Shown here piece by piece: positions 17,767 through 27,070 of a DNA stretch of 64,000 nucleotides. Location of the stretch: positions 113,097 through 177,096 of the forward strand of contig JAHBXW010000010.1 of the NCBI GenBank assembly GCA_019636235.1, given 5' to 3'. Both the position numbers and the translations under genes were made by a program. The first letter of the stretch is position 1, and each line of letters begins with the position of its first letter. The notes under the pieces were generated by a model, which ran no database searches, was not told the DNA's origin, and worked only from the letters and a program-made list of their open reading frames with translations. This stretch comes from Planctomyces sp. GTDB taxonomy: Bacteria > Planctomycetota > Planctomycetia > Planctomycetales > Planctomycetaceae.

Positions 17767-18969
17767 TCAGCGGCTTGGCCGAACGGGCTTCGGTTCGAAC
17801 ACCGTGATCCACAGGAAGCCTTTGCCCGCTTCGTCGAGACGGAACTGCGCCTGCAGCCCCGTGCGCGCCAGCGCGGAATTGACGATCAGGATCCAGGGCG
17901 AACTTTTCTGCGACACGCCGTAACGCCTGTCGCTGAGGTCGATGGGCTTCTGCGCCATCTTCCAGTGATCGAGCGCGATCACGACGCCCGTCTCCTCCTG
18001 CGCGGCGGCCAGCGTGTCCTCGATCGGCCGGTCCAGGAAACCAATCTTCCGGAACTCGAACAGCTCGGGAACGATGTCGCTGCGCTGCACCTGCGTGTTG
18101 AGTTCCCAGCCGACGGGCCAGGGCTCGGCGACGTCCGCCCGGGGCTGGACGACGAGTTCGATCGCGCCGGCCGGCGTGCGCAGCGGCCGCATGCACAGCC
18201 CCTGGTTCGCGAGGAGCAGCGAGAACCCCGCGCCCCGCGCCAGTCCGCGCACTTCGTGCGTGGCCACCGGCGGCGAACCGTCCCCGCTCCAGGCGTCCTG
18301 TGCGGACGTATGGATCCTCAGCGGGACTTCGGTTCCCAGCCCGATCGCCTCGGCGACTTCGGGGAGCGGCCGGTTCAGAACGTCCTGCTCAATGGGCGCC
18401 GCGAGGCGCTGCATGAGGTCGTCGAACTGCTCGACCGTCAGCCCCCAGCGCGGCTGCCCCTCGGGCGAGCCCAGCGCGCCGTAGACTTCGTGTTCATGCA
18501 GCCATTCGCGGAGCGCGCGGGCATCGTCGCTGCGAAAGGACTTCCCCGGGAACGAGAGCGTGCCGCGGCGGTCGATGCGGCCGACGATCTTCACGGTCCG
18601 CAGCGTGCCGCGGACCGTCTCGGAAACCGAGGGCTCTTCGCCGACTTCGGGCGTGCGGACGCGAACCGTCTGGCCGAGCTGATCGAACACGCGGCCCCAG
18701 GTCTGGGAGTCGAGCCCGACGCCGACGTCATTCATCAGCAGGTCGACTTCGAGGACGGTGGCGCGGGGCGCGGCGGGCGGCGTGGCGGCGGGCGATCCGT
18801 CCGGGCGGGGCGGACGCGTGTCCGCGGCTGCGGCGCGGGGCGGTTGGCGGTCGCGCGGCGTCGAGGCCTCCCGGCCGTTCTGCGCGGCGCAGGGCGAGGC
18901 GCAGGCGGCGAGCGCAATGACGGCCGCCGTCCACCGGAGTCGAGAAGCAAGTTCGAACGCTGTCGGCAT
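17767..18969 (-). CDS. Secreted hypothetical protein
   Basis: 400 residues from ATG 18969. An N-terminal signal sequence (LRWTAAVIALAACASPCAAQ) is followed by a Pro/Ala/Arg-rich linker to ~residue 70. The remainder is soluble with no motif I can name. It contains a segment reminiscent of secretin-type STN domains (FLDRPIEDTLAAAQEETGVVIALDHW), ending with FLWITVFEPKPVRPSR. Such domains are found in Planctomycete envelope proteins. Convergent with ygfZ and divergent from the DUF3500 gene. Function unknown. Confidence 0.7.
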   Translation of the reverse strand: MPTAFELASRLRWTAAVIALAACASPCAAQNGREASTPRDRQPPRAAAADTRPPRPDGSPAATPPAAPRATVLEVDLLMNDVGVGLDSQTWGRVFDQLGQTVRVRTPEVGEEPSVSETVRGTLRTVKIVGRIDRRGTLSFPGKSFRSDDARALREWLHEHEVYGALGSPEGQPRWGLTVEQFDDLMQRLAAPIEQDVLNRPLPEVAEAIGLGTEVPLRIHTSAQDAWSGDGSPPVATHEVRGLARGAGFSLLLANQGLCMRPLRTPAGAIELVVQPRADVAEPWPVGWELNTQVQRSDIVPELFEFRKIGFLDRPIEDTLAAAQEETGVVIALDHWKMAQKPIDLSDRRYGVSQKSSPWILIVNSALARTGLQAQFRLDEAGKGFLWITVFEPKPVRPSR

Positions 18970-19191
18970 GTGTCCAAATCCGCGACGGTTCGGGCGGCCC
19001 GCGATCGACAGCCTAGGCCGCTCCGTTCCGAGGCGGCAAGACGAGTTGCCTGTCAAGGGCGGTCTGTCGCTTCGAAGTCAGAATGAGAAAGTCTCCTGAG
19101 ACTGCCCTCGGGGAAATTGCAGGCGTCCCACCGGCGGGGCATACTTCGTCCGCGGCAAGCCTCTCTTCCTGAACCTTCCGTGGAGTCGCGC

Positions 19192-20235
19192 ATGCAGCCT
19201 CGCATCATTTGTCCGGACTGTTCCGCCGATGCGGAGCCCCACGTGAATCGTCGCGCGTTCATCCAGTCGGCGGCCGTGGCCGCGGCGGCCGCATCCTGCG
19301 CTCCGACCTTGCGGGCCGCGGAAACGTCGGGACGGGAGCCCGAGGCGCTCGTCTGGAAGCTGCACCAGTCGCTGACTCCCGACCAGCGCAGCCAGATCTG
19401 CTTCCCCTGGGACCACACCGACAAGCGGGGCCTGCTCCGCACGCACGTCTCGAACAACTGGAACATCACCGACACGAAGCTGAACGTCGGCGGCTCGTTC
19501 TATACGCGCGATCAACAGGAGATGATCGAGGCCATTTTCTACGGCCTGTACAATCCGGAATGGCATGACCGGATTCGCAAGCAACTGCAGGACGACGCGG
19601 GCGGCTACGGCAAGGCGCAGACGATCGCGCTGTTCGGCGAACCGGGGTCGGACAAGTTTGAACTCGTGATGACGGGCCGGCACCTGACGATCCGCTGCGA
19701 CGGCAACACGACCGACCACGTCGCCTTCGGCGGACCGATTTTCTACGGCCACGCGGCGCAGGGCTTCGACGAAGCCAAGGACCACCCGGGGAACGTGTTC
19801 TGGCCGCAGGCCGTGAAGGCCAACGGCCTGTTCCAGATGCTGGATGGCAAACAGCGCAAACAGGCATTGCTGGAAGAGGCGCCGCACGAGGCCGATGTCG
19901 CGTTTCTGGGGCCGGACGGCAAGTTTCCGGGGATCGCCATTTCCGACCTGTCGAGCGATCAGAAGGCGGTCGTCCAGGATGTGTTGAAGCTGCTCGTCGA
20001 GCCCTATCGGAACGTGGATCGCGAAGAGGCGCTGGAGTGCCTCGACAAGCAGGGAGGCCTCGACAAGTGTTCGCTGGCGTTCTACCAGTCGGACGACATC
20101 GGGGACGACGGAGTGTGGGACATCTGGCGGCTGGAAGGGCCGTCGTTCGTGTGGCACTTCCGGGGGTCGCCGCACGTGCATGTGTGGGCCAACATCGCGG
20201 ACGACCCATCGGTGCCGCTGAACGCCGTGGGCTGA
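19192..20235 (+). CDS. Tat-exported DUF3500 protein
   Basis: 347 residues from ATG 19192. A twin-arginine signal (NRRAFIQSAAVAAAAASCAP) directs export. The mature part matches the DUF3500 pattern I know from Planctomycetes and other bacteria: LTPDQRSQICFPWDHTDKRG, NNWNITDTKLNVGGSFYTRD and the late WRLEGPSFVWHFRGSPHVHVW block. Conserved His/Asp/Trp residues suggest metal or ligand binding. The function is not established. A short MQPRIICPDCSADAEPHV leader with a CxxC pair precedes the Tat motif. Confidence 0.82.
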   Translation: MQPRIICPDCSADAEPHVNRRAFIQSAAVAAAAASCAPTLRAAETSGREPEALVWKLHQSLTPDQRSQICFPWDHTDKRGLLRTHVSNNWNITDTKLNVGGSFYTRDQQEMIEAIFYGLYNPEWHDRIRKQLQDDAGGYGKAQTIALFGEPGSDKFELVMTGRHLTIRCDGNTTDHVAFGGPIFYGHAAQGFDEAKDHPGNVFWPQAVKANGLFQMLDGKQRKQALLEEAPHEADVAFLGPDGKFPGIAISDLSSDQKAVVQDVLKLLVEPYRNVDREEALECLDKQGGLDKCSLAFYQSDDIGDDGVWDIWRLEGPSFVWHFRGSPHVHVWANIADDPSVPLNAVG

Positions 20236-20382
20236 GATCGGTTCCGCCTTCGCCCGGGCTGGCGGCGCTCGCCGGCCCGTTGTGGGCCGCGAAGGCGGAG
20301 CGACCGGGGGAGCAAGCTGTCCCCGCGTCGCCTGTGGCTGCCGCCCTCAGCCTTCCGAGTCTGGTTCAGGTTGTTGACCGAC

Positions 20383-21336
20383 ATGTCGCGTGACCCTGGA
20401 ATCGCAGGTCCGATGGCTAATTCCGCTTCGTCGCCGGCCTCCGGCGACTCCGTCTCCCCGGCGAGCGTCGAGCCCGCCTCCGCGGAGCGACGGGCGGCCC
20501 GCTGGATGGCGCGGCTGTCGATCAATCAGATGACCACTCCCCGCTGGTCGCTGGAGGAGGATCTCGAGCACTACGCGGCCGCGGGCATCGCCGGCATCGG
20601 CATCAACTGGCAGAAATTCGATGACGATGCCGCCCCCAGCGACGCCGCCCGCGTCCGCGAGTCGCCGCTCCGCGTCTCGTCGCTCGGCTGGTGCGGCGGA
20701 TTCACGGGCTGCAGCGGCCAGAGCTTCCGCGAGACGATGCTTGACGCCCGCCGCAAGCTGCGCGTCGCCCGCCAACTCGGCGCCTCGGCCCTGGTCGTCA
20801 TCCCCGGACCGCAGTTGACGCACATCCGCAGCCACGCCGCGCGGCTCACCATGGACGCCCTCCGCGAACTGGCAGACGCCGCGGCCGAGTCGTCCATCCG
20901 CATCGCCGTCCAGCCCATGCACGAGCTGTTCCGCCGGGGCTGGACCTTCCTGCACACGCTGGAGGACACGCTGGCCCTGCTGGATCGGGTCAAGCGTCTC
21001 AATACGGGTTTCTGTTTCGGCGCTTACCACCTGTGGAAAGAGCCGAACCTGACGTCCGTGCTGCAGCAGGCCATCGAGCGCATCGCCCTGGTCCAGCTCA
21101 GCGATTGGCGCGAGCCTCCGCGCTGCGAGAACGATCGCCTCGTGCCGGGAGATGGCTGCATCCCGCTGGCCTCGATCCTCAGGACGCTGGAGCGCGGCGG
21201 ATACCGCGGCTGGTACGAAATTGAGGTCTGGTCGCGGGACTTGTGGAAACGGGACCACGGCGATTTAATGGACCTCTGCCGCCAGCGTTATCAGCAACTG
21301 GGGGCGGAAGTTCAGCGCAGCCTGTCTCCGGCTTGA
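20383..21336 (+). CDS. Sugar phosphate isomerase/epimerase-like TIM-barrel protein
   Basis: 317 residues from ATG 20383; the first ~40 are low complexity, so ATG 20413 is also possible. AP-endonuclease-2/xylose-isomerase-like TIM barrel: LSINQMTTPRWSLEEDLEHY, AGIAGIGINW, ASALVVIPGP, IAVQPMHELF, NTGFCFGAYHLW and a final GWYEIEVWSRD, giving the metal-ligand pattern of the fold (Glu/His at strand ends). Proteins of this group isomerise or epimerise sugars or polyols; the substrate is unknown. No operon partner is obvious. Confidence 0.8.
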   Translation: MSRDPGIAGPMANSASSPASGDSVSPASVEPASAERRAARWMARLSINQMTTPRWSLEEDLEHYAAAGIAGIGINWQKFDDDAAPSDAARVRESPLRVSSLGWCGGFTGCSGQSFRETMLDARRKLRVARQLGASALVVIPGPQLTHIRSHAARLTMDALRELADAAAESSIRIAVQPMHELFRRGWTFLHTLEDTLALLDRVKRLNTGFCFGAYHLWKEPNLTSVLQQAIERIALVQLSDWREPPRCENDRLVPGDGCIPLASILRTLERGGYRGWYEIEVWSRDLWKRDHGDLMDLCRQRYQQLGAEVQRSLSPA

Positions 21337-21599
21337 CGGCGATCCGTCCGGGGCGGTCGGACCTGCACTTCTCCCCGCGGGTTGCCGGCGCTTTCTCGTC
21401 CCTCCCCGGAGCGGTGAGACGCCGTGGCTGATGTCGCGTGCGGCCCCCCCCGAAAACCTCCCTCGACGGTTCCCCCCTCGCGACGTGCGACCCCCTGCCG
21501 CGGCGTTTCGGCCTGCCCGCCGTCCCGCCCCCTCGCCGGCTTGGCCGTTCGATCGGTCCCCGTCAGTTCAGCTCTCCGCGGCTGCGGCCGACACCCCCC

Positions 21600-22310
21600 A
21601 TGGCTCATGACTGGCTCACTCTGGACGAGTTGTCCCGGCATCTCGGACGCGATCGGCGCGAACTCGAACGGCTCGTGAATCGCGGCCGCATCCCGGCCCA
21701 CAAACGCGGCAGCGACTGGCAGTTCCATTCTGCCGAAATCACGGAGTGGCTGGAACAGGAGATGCGCGAATACAGCGAAAGCCAACTGGCGGCGTTTGAG
21801 CAGTCTCCCGCGACCACGGGGGGCGAGCAGTCCCAAGGGCTGCTGGCCCGGCTGATGCCGTTGGAACTCATGCAGGTTCCGCTCGATGCGCGAACGCGGC
21901 GGTCGGTGCTGGAATCGCTGGTCGAGACGGCCGGACGAACCTGGAAGATCTGGGAGCCGGCTGCGGTGCTCAAGGCGGTGATGGATCGGGAAGCGCTGAT
22001 GTCGACGGCGTTCGACGTCGGCGTGGCGATCCCCCACCCGCGACAGCCGCTGCCCGATTCGCTGGAGGACTCGGTGGTCGCCTTCGGGCGCACGCTGTCG
22101 CCGATTCCATTCGGGGCGCCGAACAACTCGGGCACGGACCTGTTTTTCCTGGTGCTCTGCCGGGACGCGCGGACGCATCTGCAGGTGCTGGCGCGGGTCG
22201 GCCGCCTGATTCAGAACCCGCGATTTCTGGAAGAACTCAGGGAATGTGGCGACTCCGCGTCGGCTCGGGCCTGCATCGCCGAGGCCGAGGCCGCGATTCC
22301 CCTCGGCTGA
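21600..22310 (+). CDS. Excisionase-type HTH fused to PTS EIIA-like domain
   Basis: 236 residues from ATG 21600. Residues 5-50 form an excisionase/MerR-like helix-turn-helix (LTLDELSRHLGRDRRELERL, then KRGSDWQFHSAEITEWLEQE). Residues ~90-235 resemble PTS fructose/nitrogen-type EIIA, with the phosphorylatable histidine in GVAIPHPRQP (H146). This suggests a DNA-binding protein gated by phosphotransfer, a PtsN-like regulator rather than a sugar transporter. No EI, HPr or permease gene lies nearby. The following gene also combines an HTH of this type with a signalling domain. Confidence 0.82.
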   Translation: MAHDWLTLDELSRHLGRDRRELERLVNRGRIPAHKRGSDWQFHSAEITEWLEQEMREYSESQLAAFEQSPATTGGEQSQGLLARLMPLELMQVPLDARTRRSVLESLVETAGRTWKIWEPAAVLKAVMDREALMSTAFDVGVAIPHPRQPLPDSLEDSVVAFGRTLSPIPFGAPNNSGTDLFFLVLCRDARTHLQVLARVGRLIQNPRFLEELRECGDSASARACIAEAEAAIPLG

Positions 22311-22421
22311 TTCTCGGCCCGGCAAAACGCGGCATCGCACGGCCATTCAGCAGCACAAAGGCTGATTCTGAAATAGGTTGCTGCCAGAGAAGCGGCGGCA
22401 TGCGCTGTCAGGAAAGTCCAA

Positions 22422-22449
22422 TTGACCGAGTTCGCAGAATGGATACAAT
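22422..22449 (+). promoter_or_regulatory. Sigma70-type promoter for the HTH-REC regulator
   Basis: TTGACC (22422-22427), 16-base spacer, TACAAT (22444-22449). Transcription would begin near 22456, leaving a leader of ~235 bases before the ATG at 22691. Confidence 0.6.
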
Positions 22450-22455
22450 CGGCAC

Positions 22456-22690
22456 AGCCGAGAACACTGGTAAACTCGACACTTCGTGCGACACGGAATG
22501 TTTGAGGGCTTTTTGAGGACCGGTTCGGCAGTCGATGCGAGGTCGTAGGTGCCCGCCACGGGGCTCTGTCAGTGGCGGTGGTGAGTCATGGAGGATGGCG
22601 CCGGACTGGTTTTCATCCAGGGATGAAACAAGTGCTAGGGCGCGGCCGCGGTTCGCTCCGGCCGTCCCGAATCGTAGGATGGATCAGCAC
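22456..22690 (+). promoter_or_regulatory. Long structured 5' leader of the response regulator
   Basis: The leader has at least two potential hairpins: CCGCCAC (22554-22560) with GTGGCGG (22573-22579), and TTTCATC with GATGAAA near 22610-22627. No known riboswitch class was recognised, and no convincing open reading frame fills it. A role in post-transcriptional control is inferred only from length and structure. Confidence 0.3.
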
Positions 22691-23275
22691 ATGAAAACCG
22701 TGTACACCACTGGCGAGGCCGCAAAGATCTGCAAGGTCAGCCAGCAGACAATCATCCGCTGCTTCGATTCGGGGCAGCTGAAGGGGTTCCGCGTGCCGGG
22801 ATCCCGCTTTCGCCGGATTCCCCGGGACGTTCTCTACAAGTTCATGAAAGAGAACGGCATCCCCACGGATGCGCTCGAATCGGGGAAGCGCAAGGCGCTG
22901 ATCGTCGACGACGATCGTGAACTGGTCGAACTCATCCGGGATGTGCTGGAGACGGACGGCCGCTTCGAGGTCCGCGCCGTCAACAACGGATTCGACGCCG
23001 GCATGATGGTCAAAGAGTACCGGCCGGACGTCATCGTGCTGGACGTCATGCTGCCCGACATCAACGGCCGCGAGGTCTGTCAGCGGGTGCGCAGCGATTC
23101 GACGCTCGACGGCACGAAGATCCTGTGCATTTCCGGCATGGTGGAAGCCGACCGGATCGAGGATCTGAAAGCCGCCGGCGCGAACGACTTCCTGCAGAAG
23201 CCGTTCGAGGTCGAAATGCTGCTGGACCGCATTTGCGGGATGCTGGAAATGGAGCCGGCCGCCGGCGGTCGCTGA
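22691..23275 (+). CDS. Response regulator with N-terminal HTH and C-terminal receiver domain
   Basis: 194 residues from ATG 22691, with AGGATGG at suitable spacing; an in-frame ATG at 22679 is possible. Residues 3-55 are an excisionase/MerR-type helix-turn-helix (TTGEAAKICKVSQQTIIRCF, SRFRRIPRDVLYKFM). Residues ~67-185 form a receiver domain: acidic pair D73-D75 (IVDDDREL), phosphoacceptor D118 (VIVLDVMLPD), conserved Lys K170 (LQKPF). The HTH-first order is the reverse of OmpR/NarL regulators. The histidine kinase starts 82 bases downstream, so the two are a likely cognate pair. Confidence 0.9.
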   Translation: MKTVYTTGEAAKICKVSQQTIIRCFDSGQLKGFRVPGSRFRRIPRDVLYKFMKENGIPTDALESGKRKALIVDDDRELVELIRDVLETDGRFEVRAVNNGFDAGMMVKEYRPDVIVLDVMLPDINGREVCQRVRSDSTLDGTKILCISGMVEADRIEDLKAAGANDFLQKPFEVEMLLDRICGMLEMEPAAGGR

Positions 23276-23357
23276 GCCGGCCGCGCTGCGCGGCGGGGGC
23301 ACGATCGCGGCGCCGCGGAACTGCCCGCGCCGCGTGGAATGCCGCTGAGACCCGGTC

Positions 23358-24110
23358 ATGTCCGAGAATGAATTCCGCCCTGGCGGGAACGACTTCGAGG
23401 ACCGGCTGCGGGCGGCGAAGCTGGAGGCCTTGGCGGAATTCGCCGCCGGGGCTGGTCATGAAATCAATAATCCGCTGGCCACGATTCTGGGCCGGGTGGA
23501 GCGCGCGCTGCGCCGACTGGATGGGGCGCCGTCCGCCGGCGCGCTGAACGAGACCCGCCGCGACCTGCGGATCATCGCCGGCCAGGCGCAGCGGATCCGC
23601 GACATGATCGGCGACCTGATGCTGTTCGCGCGCCCCCCCGCGCCCCATCGGGAGCGGCTCGACCTGGGCGAGGCCGTGCGTTCCGCCTGCGGGTCGCTGG
23701 CAACCTTCGCGGCGGAGCGGGCCATCGTGCTGGACGTCGATCTGGCGCCGGGAGTCATCGTCGACGCCGACCCCGTCCAGACGCGCGTGCTGGCGTCGGA
23801 ACTGATTCGCAACGCGATTGAGGCCTCGCCCGCCGGCGGGGCCGTCAGCGTGAGTCTCCGGGCTGCGGATCCGTCGTTGGCCGCGCAGCTGTTGGTGGTC
23901 GACGCGGGTCCGGGGCTGGGGCCTGAGGACGTCGAGCACCTGTTCGATCCGTTCTATTCGGGTCGTCCGGCGGGACGGGGGCTGGGCTTCGGGCTCTGCA
24001 AGGCCTGGCGGATTGCGGAGCTGCATGACGCCCGGTTGACGGTCGCGAACCGCCCCGCGGGCGGCATGGAGGCGAGCGTCGACTGGCCGGCCGCAGGCCG
24101 ATCCGCCTGA
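23358..24110 (+). CDS. Soluble sensor histidine kinase
   Basis: 250 residues with no membrane segment. The HisKA H-box is GAGHEINNPLATILGRV with phosphoryl-accepting H34. The HATPase domain shows the N-box ELIRNAIEA (N152), G1 box DAGPGLG (from D182), F-box LFDPFYSG and G2 box GRGLGFGLCK. There is almost no sensory region (about 20 residues), so the input must come from a partner or the kinase is cytosolic and constitutive. Cognate of the HTH-REC regulator immediately upstream. Confidence 0.9.
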   Translation: MSENEFRPGGNDFEDRLRAAKLEALAEFAAGAGHEINNPLATILGRVERALRRLDGAPSAGALNETRRDLRIIAGQAQRIRDMIGDLMLFARPPAPHRERLDLGEAVRSACGSLATFAAERAIVLDVDLAPGVIVDADPVQTRVLASELIRNAIEASPAGGAVSVSLRAADPSLAAQLLVVDAGPGLGPEDVEHLFDPFYSGRPAGRGLGFGLCKAWRIAELHDARLTVANRPAGGMEASVDWPAAGRSA

Positions 24111-24293
24111 TCCGGTCGATCCGTGGTCGGATCAACGCGCGCCGCGCAAGTGGTCGGGAACACGGATCAAAGGGATATCACGGATGGTCCCGAAGGCATC
24201 AGCTCGCACCCAATCAACAAGCCCGCCGTGACGCCCTGAGTCCTCTGAGATTGCAGCCCGACGTTCAGTCCGCACGCCGATCGGTGCTGGACA

Positions 24294-24450
24294 CTTTCGT
24301 GTCTTTCTTTGTTTTCGTGGTTCCTCCTCGCCATCCAGAGAAGGTTCTGACCACGAAAAGCACGAAAGAAACGAAAGGCTTCGCGAGGTGGACCGACCAG
24401 CTCCCGCGCCTGCGCCCGCTGGAAAACCCCTGTCCGCTTGATTCGCGTGG
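24294..24450. repeat. Hairpin-containing ~155 bp repeat, copy 1
   Basis: Contains a 28-base inverted repeat (24294-24321 with 24350-24377, imperfect) of TTTCGTG/CACGAAA type around a shared spacer. Exact blocks shared with copy 2 include CCATCCAGAGAAGGTTCTG (24331-24349) and GTGGACCGACCAGCTCCC (24389-24406). Lies just beyond the 3' end of the M66 protease gene. The rest of the 24111-24487 gap shows nothing else. Confidence 0.8.
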
Positions 24451-24487
24451 ATTGATCGAAGCAAGACGCGCCCACAGACGCGCGTTC

Positions 24488-26899
24488 TCAAAGCCCGCTG
24501 CCCGCCGCGGGCCGGTTCCTGACCGGAGTCTCGGACTGGGCTGAGCTTCCATTGACAGTAAAGACAAGCTGTTCCTGGACCCCTTCAATCGGTCGCTCAT
24601 CGACTGTCCGACCGCCGCAGACCAACGCCACACTCAGCGGCTGACTCGACTCGGGGATGTTGACGTGAAACTTATTCATCACGGTGGCGTTGAGACGTCG
24701 ATTCGCCAGCCGAAAACGCAGCGGACCGCCGCTGGTTTCCACCAGCAGATGACAGTCCTCCTTGCTCAATGACTTTTGATCGTCCGGGTAGGTGAAGCCG
24801 TACGCTCCGTGCAGCGCCGGATAAATGCAGCTCTGCAGCTCGCCTTGAGGATCGTAGTACCCGACGAGGGTTGTTACCGGGACGCCGAAGGCTTGCGGCT
24901 TGCGCTCGATCAGTCGGTTCGCCGTCTGGCCCGCTTTCCAGCGCCTCCCGTCCGATGTGTAATTCATCTGAAATCCGCGGGAGACGGTCAACTGTCGCCC
25001 ATTGATCGACAAGACACTGTCGAGCGTGGCTCCATGATCGATGGCGACCGTGCGACCGCGGTTGCCAGCCGTGGCGGCCGGAATGGGGATTGATTTCGTC
25101 CAGTTGCCATCCTGCATCGACACCTTGACAACTTCGTATTCGGCGAGCAGCGACGTGATCTTCGCCTCTGAAAGCTCGTCCACCGGAGCGTTGATTTGTT
25201 CGGAGGCGTCAATCACGTGGTGGTAAGGCTCCATCTTGCGTTTCTCGGCGTTCCACTTGCTGAATCCAGTCCGCGAGGCGGGATCGAACACGGCCTTGCT
25301 CTCGAGAAACCGCTGGATGATGGCGGCGGAATTGGGCGTGTAGAGTGTAAAGCGGTTGAAGCTCGAGAGCGGCGCGCCGCCGGCCATTGCGTCCAGACCA
25401 AACTCGCGGCCATCGAAGGGACTTTGGCACTGGCCTTCCAGGCAGGCGGCCCGCCCGCTGCGCACCGGCGAGAAGTTCGGCAGGAAGCGATTCTTGTCCG
25501 CGTCCCATCCCCAGGTGGAATTGATCTGGTCGGCGCTGCGATGCACCGAGCCTTCGAAGCCCCCCACATAATGACCCAGTCCGTAGTTATGGCCGACTTC
25601 GTGACTGAACTCGTTGCCCAGTGACGCGTCCAGCGTCGCAATCCCCCCGCCGCCCGAACCGCCATGCACCACCAGGCCGTTCGCATACCTGCCGTGGCTG
25701 TTGTGTGCCGTCAGCTGAGCCGCCAGATAGGGATGCCCCTCCTCGCCTGTTCCAGCCGAACTGTGAATGCCGTAGTTGGCGTTGTCGATGCCCAGCGAAA
25801 TCAGCTCCTTGCCGATGTGCTGGCGCATCCCGCCATTATGCCAGTCGCCATGGCTCGGATCGTATTCGGTCAGAACATCGCCATTCGGCAGCACCACTTC
25901 GCGCAGGAAGAGCGGCGCGTACTGGCTGACCACCATCCGGCTCGTCGGCACGGTCTGGAAGTACTCCCGGTGGGCTTCGGGATCCCTGGCAAAGTGAAAC
26001 TGGCCGCGCGGCGGGGCCAGCATCCCGATGTCAATGGTGTGTATGAGGAGTTCCGTGGGCGCCCCGACCTTGAAATTCGTCAGCTCTCCGCGGAGGGCGC
26101 CCTGTCGAAATTGAAGTCTTAAGCCGGGAAGGACCCATTCGGCAGGCAGCACGCCGCTCCAGGTGTCGGCCGCGTACGCGAGCCCCTGATTGTCAAGCTC
26201 GCCTTCTCGAATCCACTGTCCGCGCACGCACTTGAACTGCTGGCTCTCGCCGTTTGAGATCGCCACGGCACGGTCGCTGTAATGGATGGTCGAGCCGTAC
26301 GCGGCGTGTGAACGAATGCGCAACATTCTGCCGTCGAATTCCGCCCCCCCGGGGACATGGATGTCGCTGACCCACTGGCCGTCGGCTGTCTGAATTTCCA
26401 CCAGCCCGTGCCGCCGCAGTCGGTCGGCCAAAATGGATTCCTGTGGGTCGCTCAGCGTCTTCAGTTCGGAGAGGCCGCTGATGATGTCGGCGTCGCCGTT
26501 CGGAGCCGTGAACTCCACATCCTCATCCGGCAGCCCGTCCACGAAATAGGCGGTCGTGGGAAGCTGCTCGGGCGGGTGGAGGTTGAGAGAGCCGAGCGTC
26601 TTTCCGCTTTTGTCGAGAACGGTGACCTGCATCGGCGCATCGCCGCCCGCTTTGAGCGGGCGCACCATCACGAGACTCCGGCGATGGCCGATCAGATGCG
26701 GCTGGTTGTCGTCCTTCCGAGGGCGACTCGGCAGAATCTGGCTCTGGGCGAATTGCACGCGAGCCGCCAACGAGCCTGTTAGATCGTTGTCCGGAGCAGT
26801 CGTGTTGAAAATCAGCGGCTGGTCGGCCGGATAAGCGGGAAGCGGCGACGACCAGACGCATGCCATTGCCAGCAGAGGGGCGAGGTTCTTGGCGATCAT
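24488..26899 (-). CDS. Secreted M66 (StcE/TagA-like) zinc metalloprotease
   Basis: 803 residues. A signal sequence (NLAPLLAMACVWSSPLPAYP) is followed by an N-terminal beta-rich region and the catalytic domain with HEVGHNYGLGH, the HExxHxxGxxH zinc motif starting at H433. The region upstream (FAQSQILPS, VMVRPLKAGGD) and downstream (STWGWDADKNRFLPNF, FDGREFGLDAMAGG) fits the M66 layout of StcE and Vibrio TagA, which cleave mucin-like glycoproteins. Stops at 24488. It is flanked on both sides by copies of a ~155 bp repeat. GC content looks lower than in neighbours. Family call is by motif and layout; substrate unknown. Confidence 0.85.
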   Translation of the reverse strand: MIAKNLAPLLAMACVWSSPLPAYPADQPLIFNTTAPDNDLTGSLAARVQFAQSQILPSRPRKDDNQPHLIGHRRSLVMVRPLKAGGDAPMQVTVLDKSGKTLGSLNLHPPEQLPTTAYFVDGLPDEDVEFTAPNGDADIISGLSELKTLSDPQESILADRLRRHGLVEIQTADGQWVSDIHVPGGAEFDGRMLRIRSHAAYGSTIHYSDRAVAISNGESQQFKCVRGQWIREGELDNQGLAYAADTWSGVLPAEWVLPGLRLQFRQGALRGELTNFKVGAPTELLIHTIDIGMLAPPRGQFHFARDPEAHREYFQTVPTSRMVVSQYAPLFLREVVLPNGDVLTEYDPSHGDWHNGGMRQHIGKELISLGIDNANYGIHSSAGTGEEGHPYLAAQLTAHNSHGRYANGLVVHGGSGGGGIATLDASLGNEFSHEVGHNYGLGHYVGGFEGSVHRSADQINSTWGWDADKNRFLPNFSPVRSGRAACLEGQCQSPFDGREFGLDAMAGGAPLSSFNRFTLYTPNSAAIIQRFLESKAVFDPASRTGFSKWNAEKRKMEPYHHVIDASEQINAPVDELSEAKITSLLAEYEVVKVSMQDGNWTKSIPIPAATAGNRGRTVAIDHGATLDSVLSINGRQLTVSRGFQMNYTSDGRRWKAGQTANRLIERKPQAFGVPVTTLVGYYDPQGELQSCIYPALHGAYGFTYPDDQKSLSKEDCHLLVETSGGPLRFRLANRRLNATVMNKFHVNIPESSQPLSVALVCGGRTVDERPIEGVQEQLVFTVNGSSAQSETPVRNRPAAGSGL

Positions 26900-27070
26900 T
26901 GTTGTCTTTCACGCGCACTTCTGCCGGGAATGTTTGCGTCCACGACGCCGATCATTCGCTTCGAGTCGCACTGCCTGATTCACGATTTTGCGCGGTCGGT
27001 AATCCACCTGCAATCACGAGCCGGCTGAGAAGAAACCCGTCGCCTGAGGGCCTTCCGACGCGCGTCGGCC

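Noticed and set aside
24294..24377. CRISPR-like array
   Set aside because: Repeats occur only twice, 2.7 kb apart, with no regular spacers and no cas genes.
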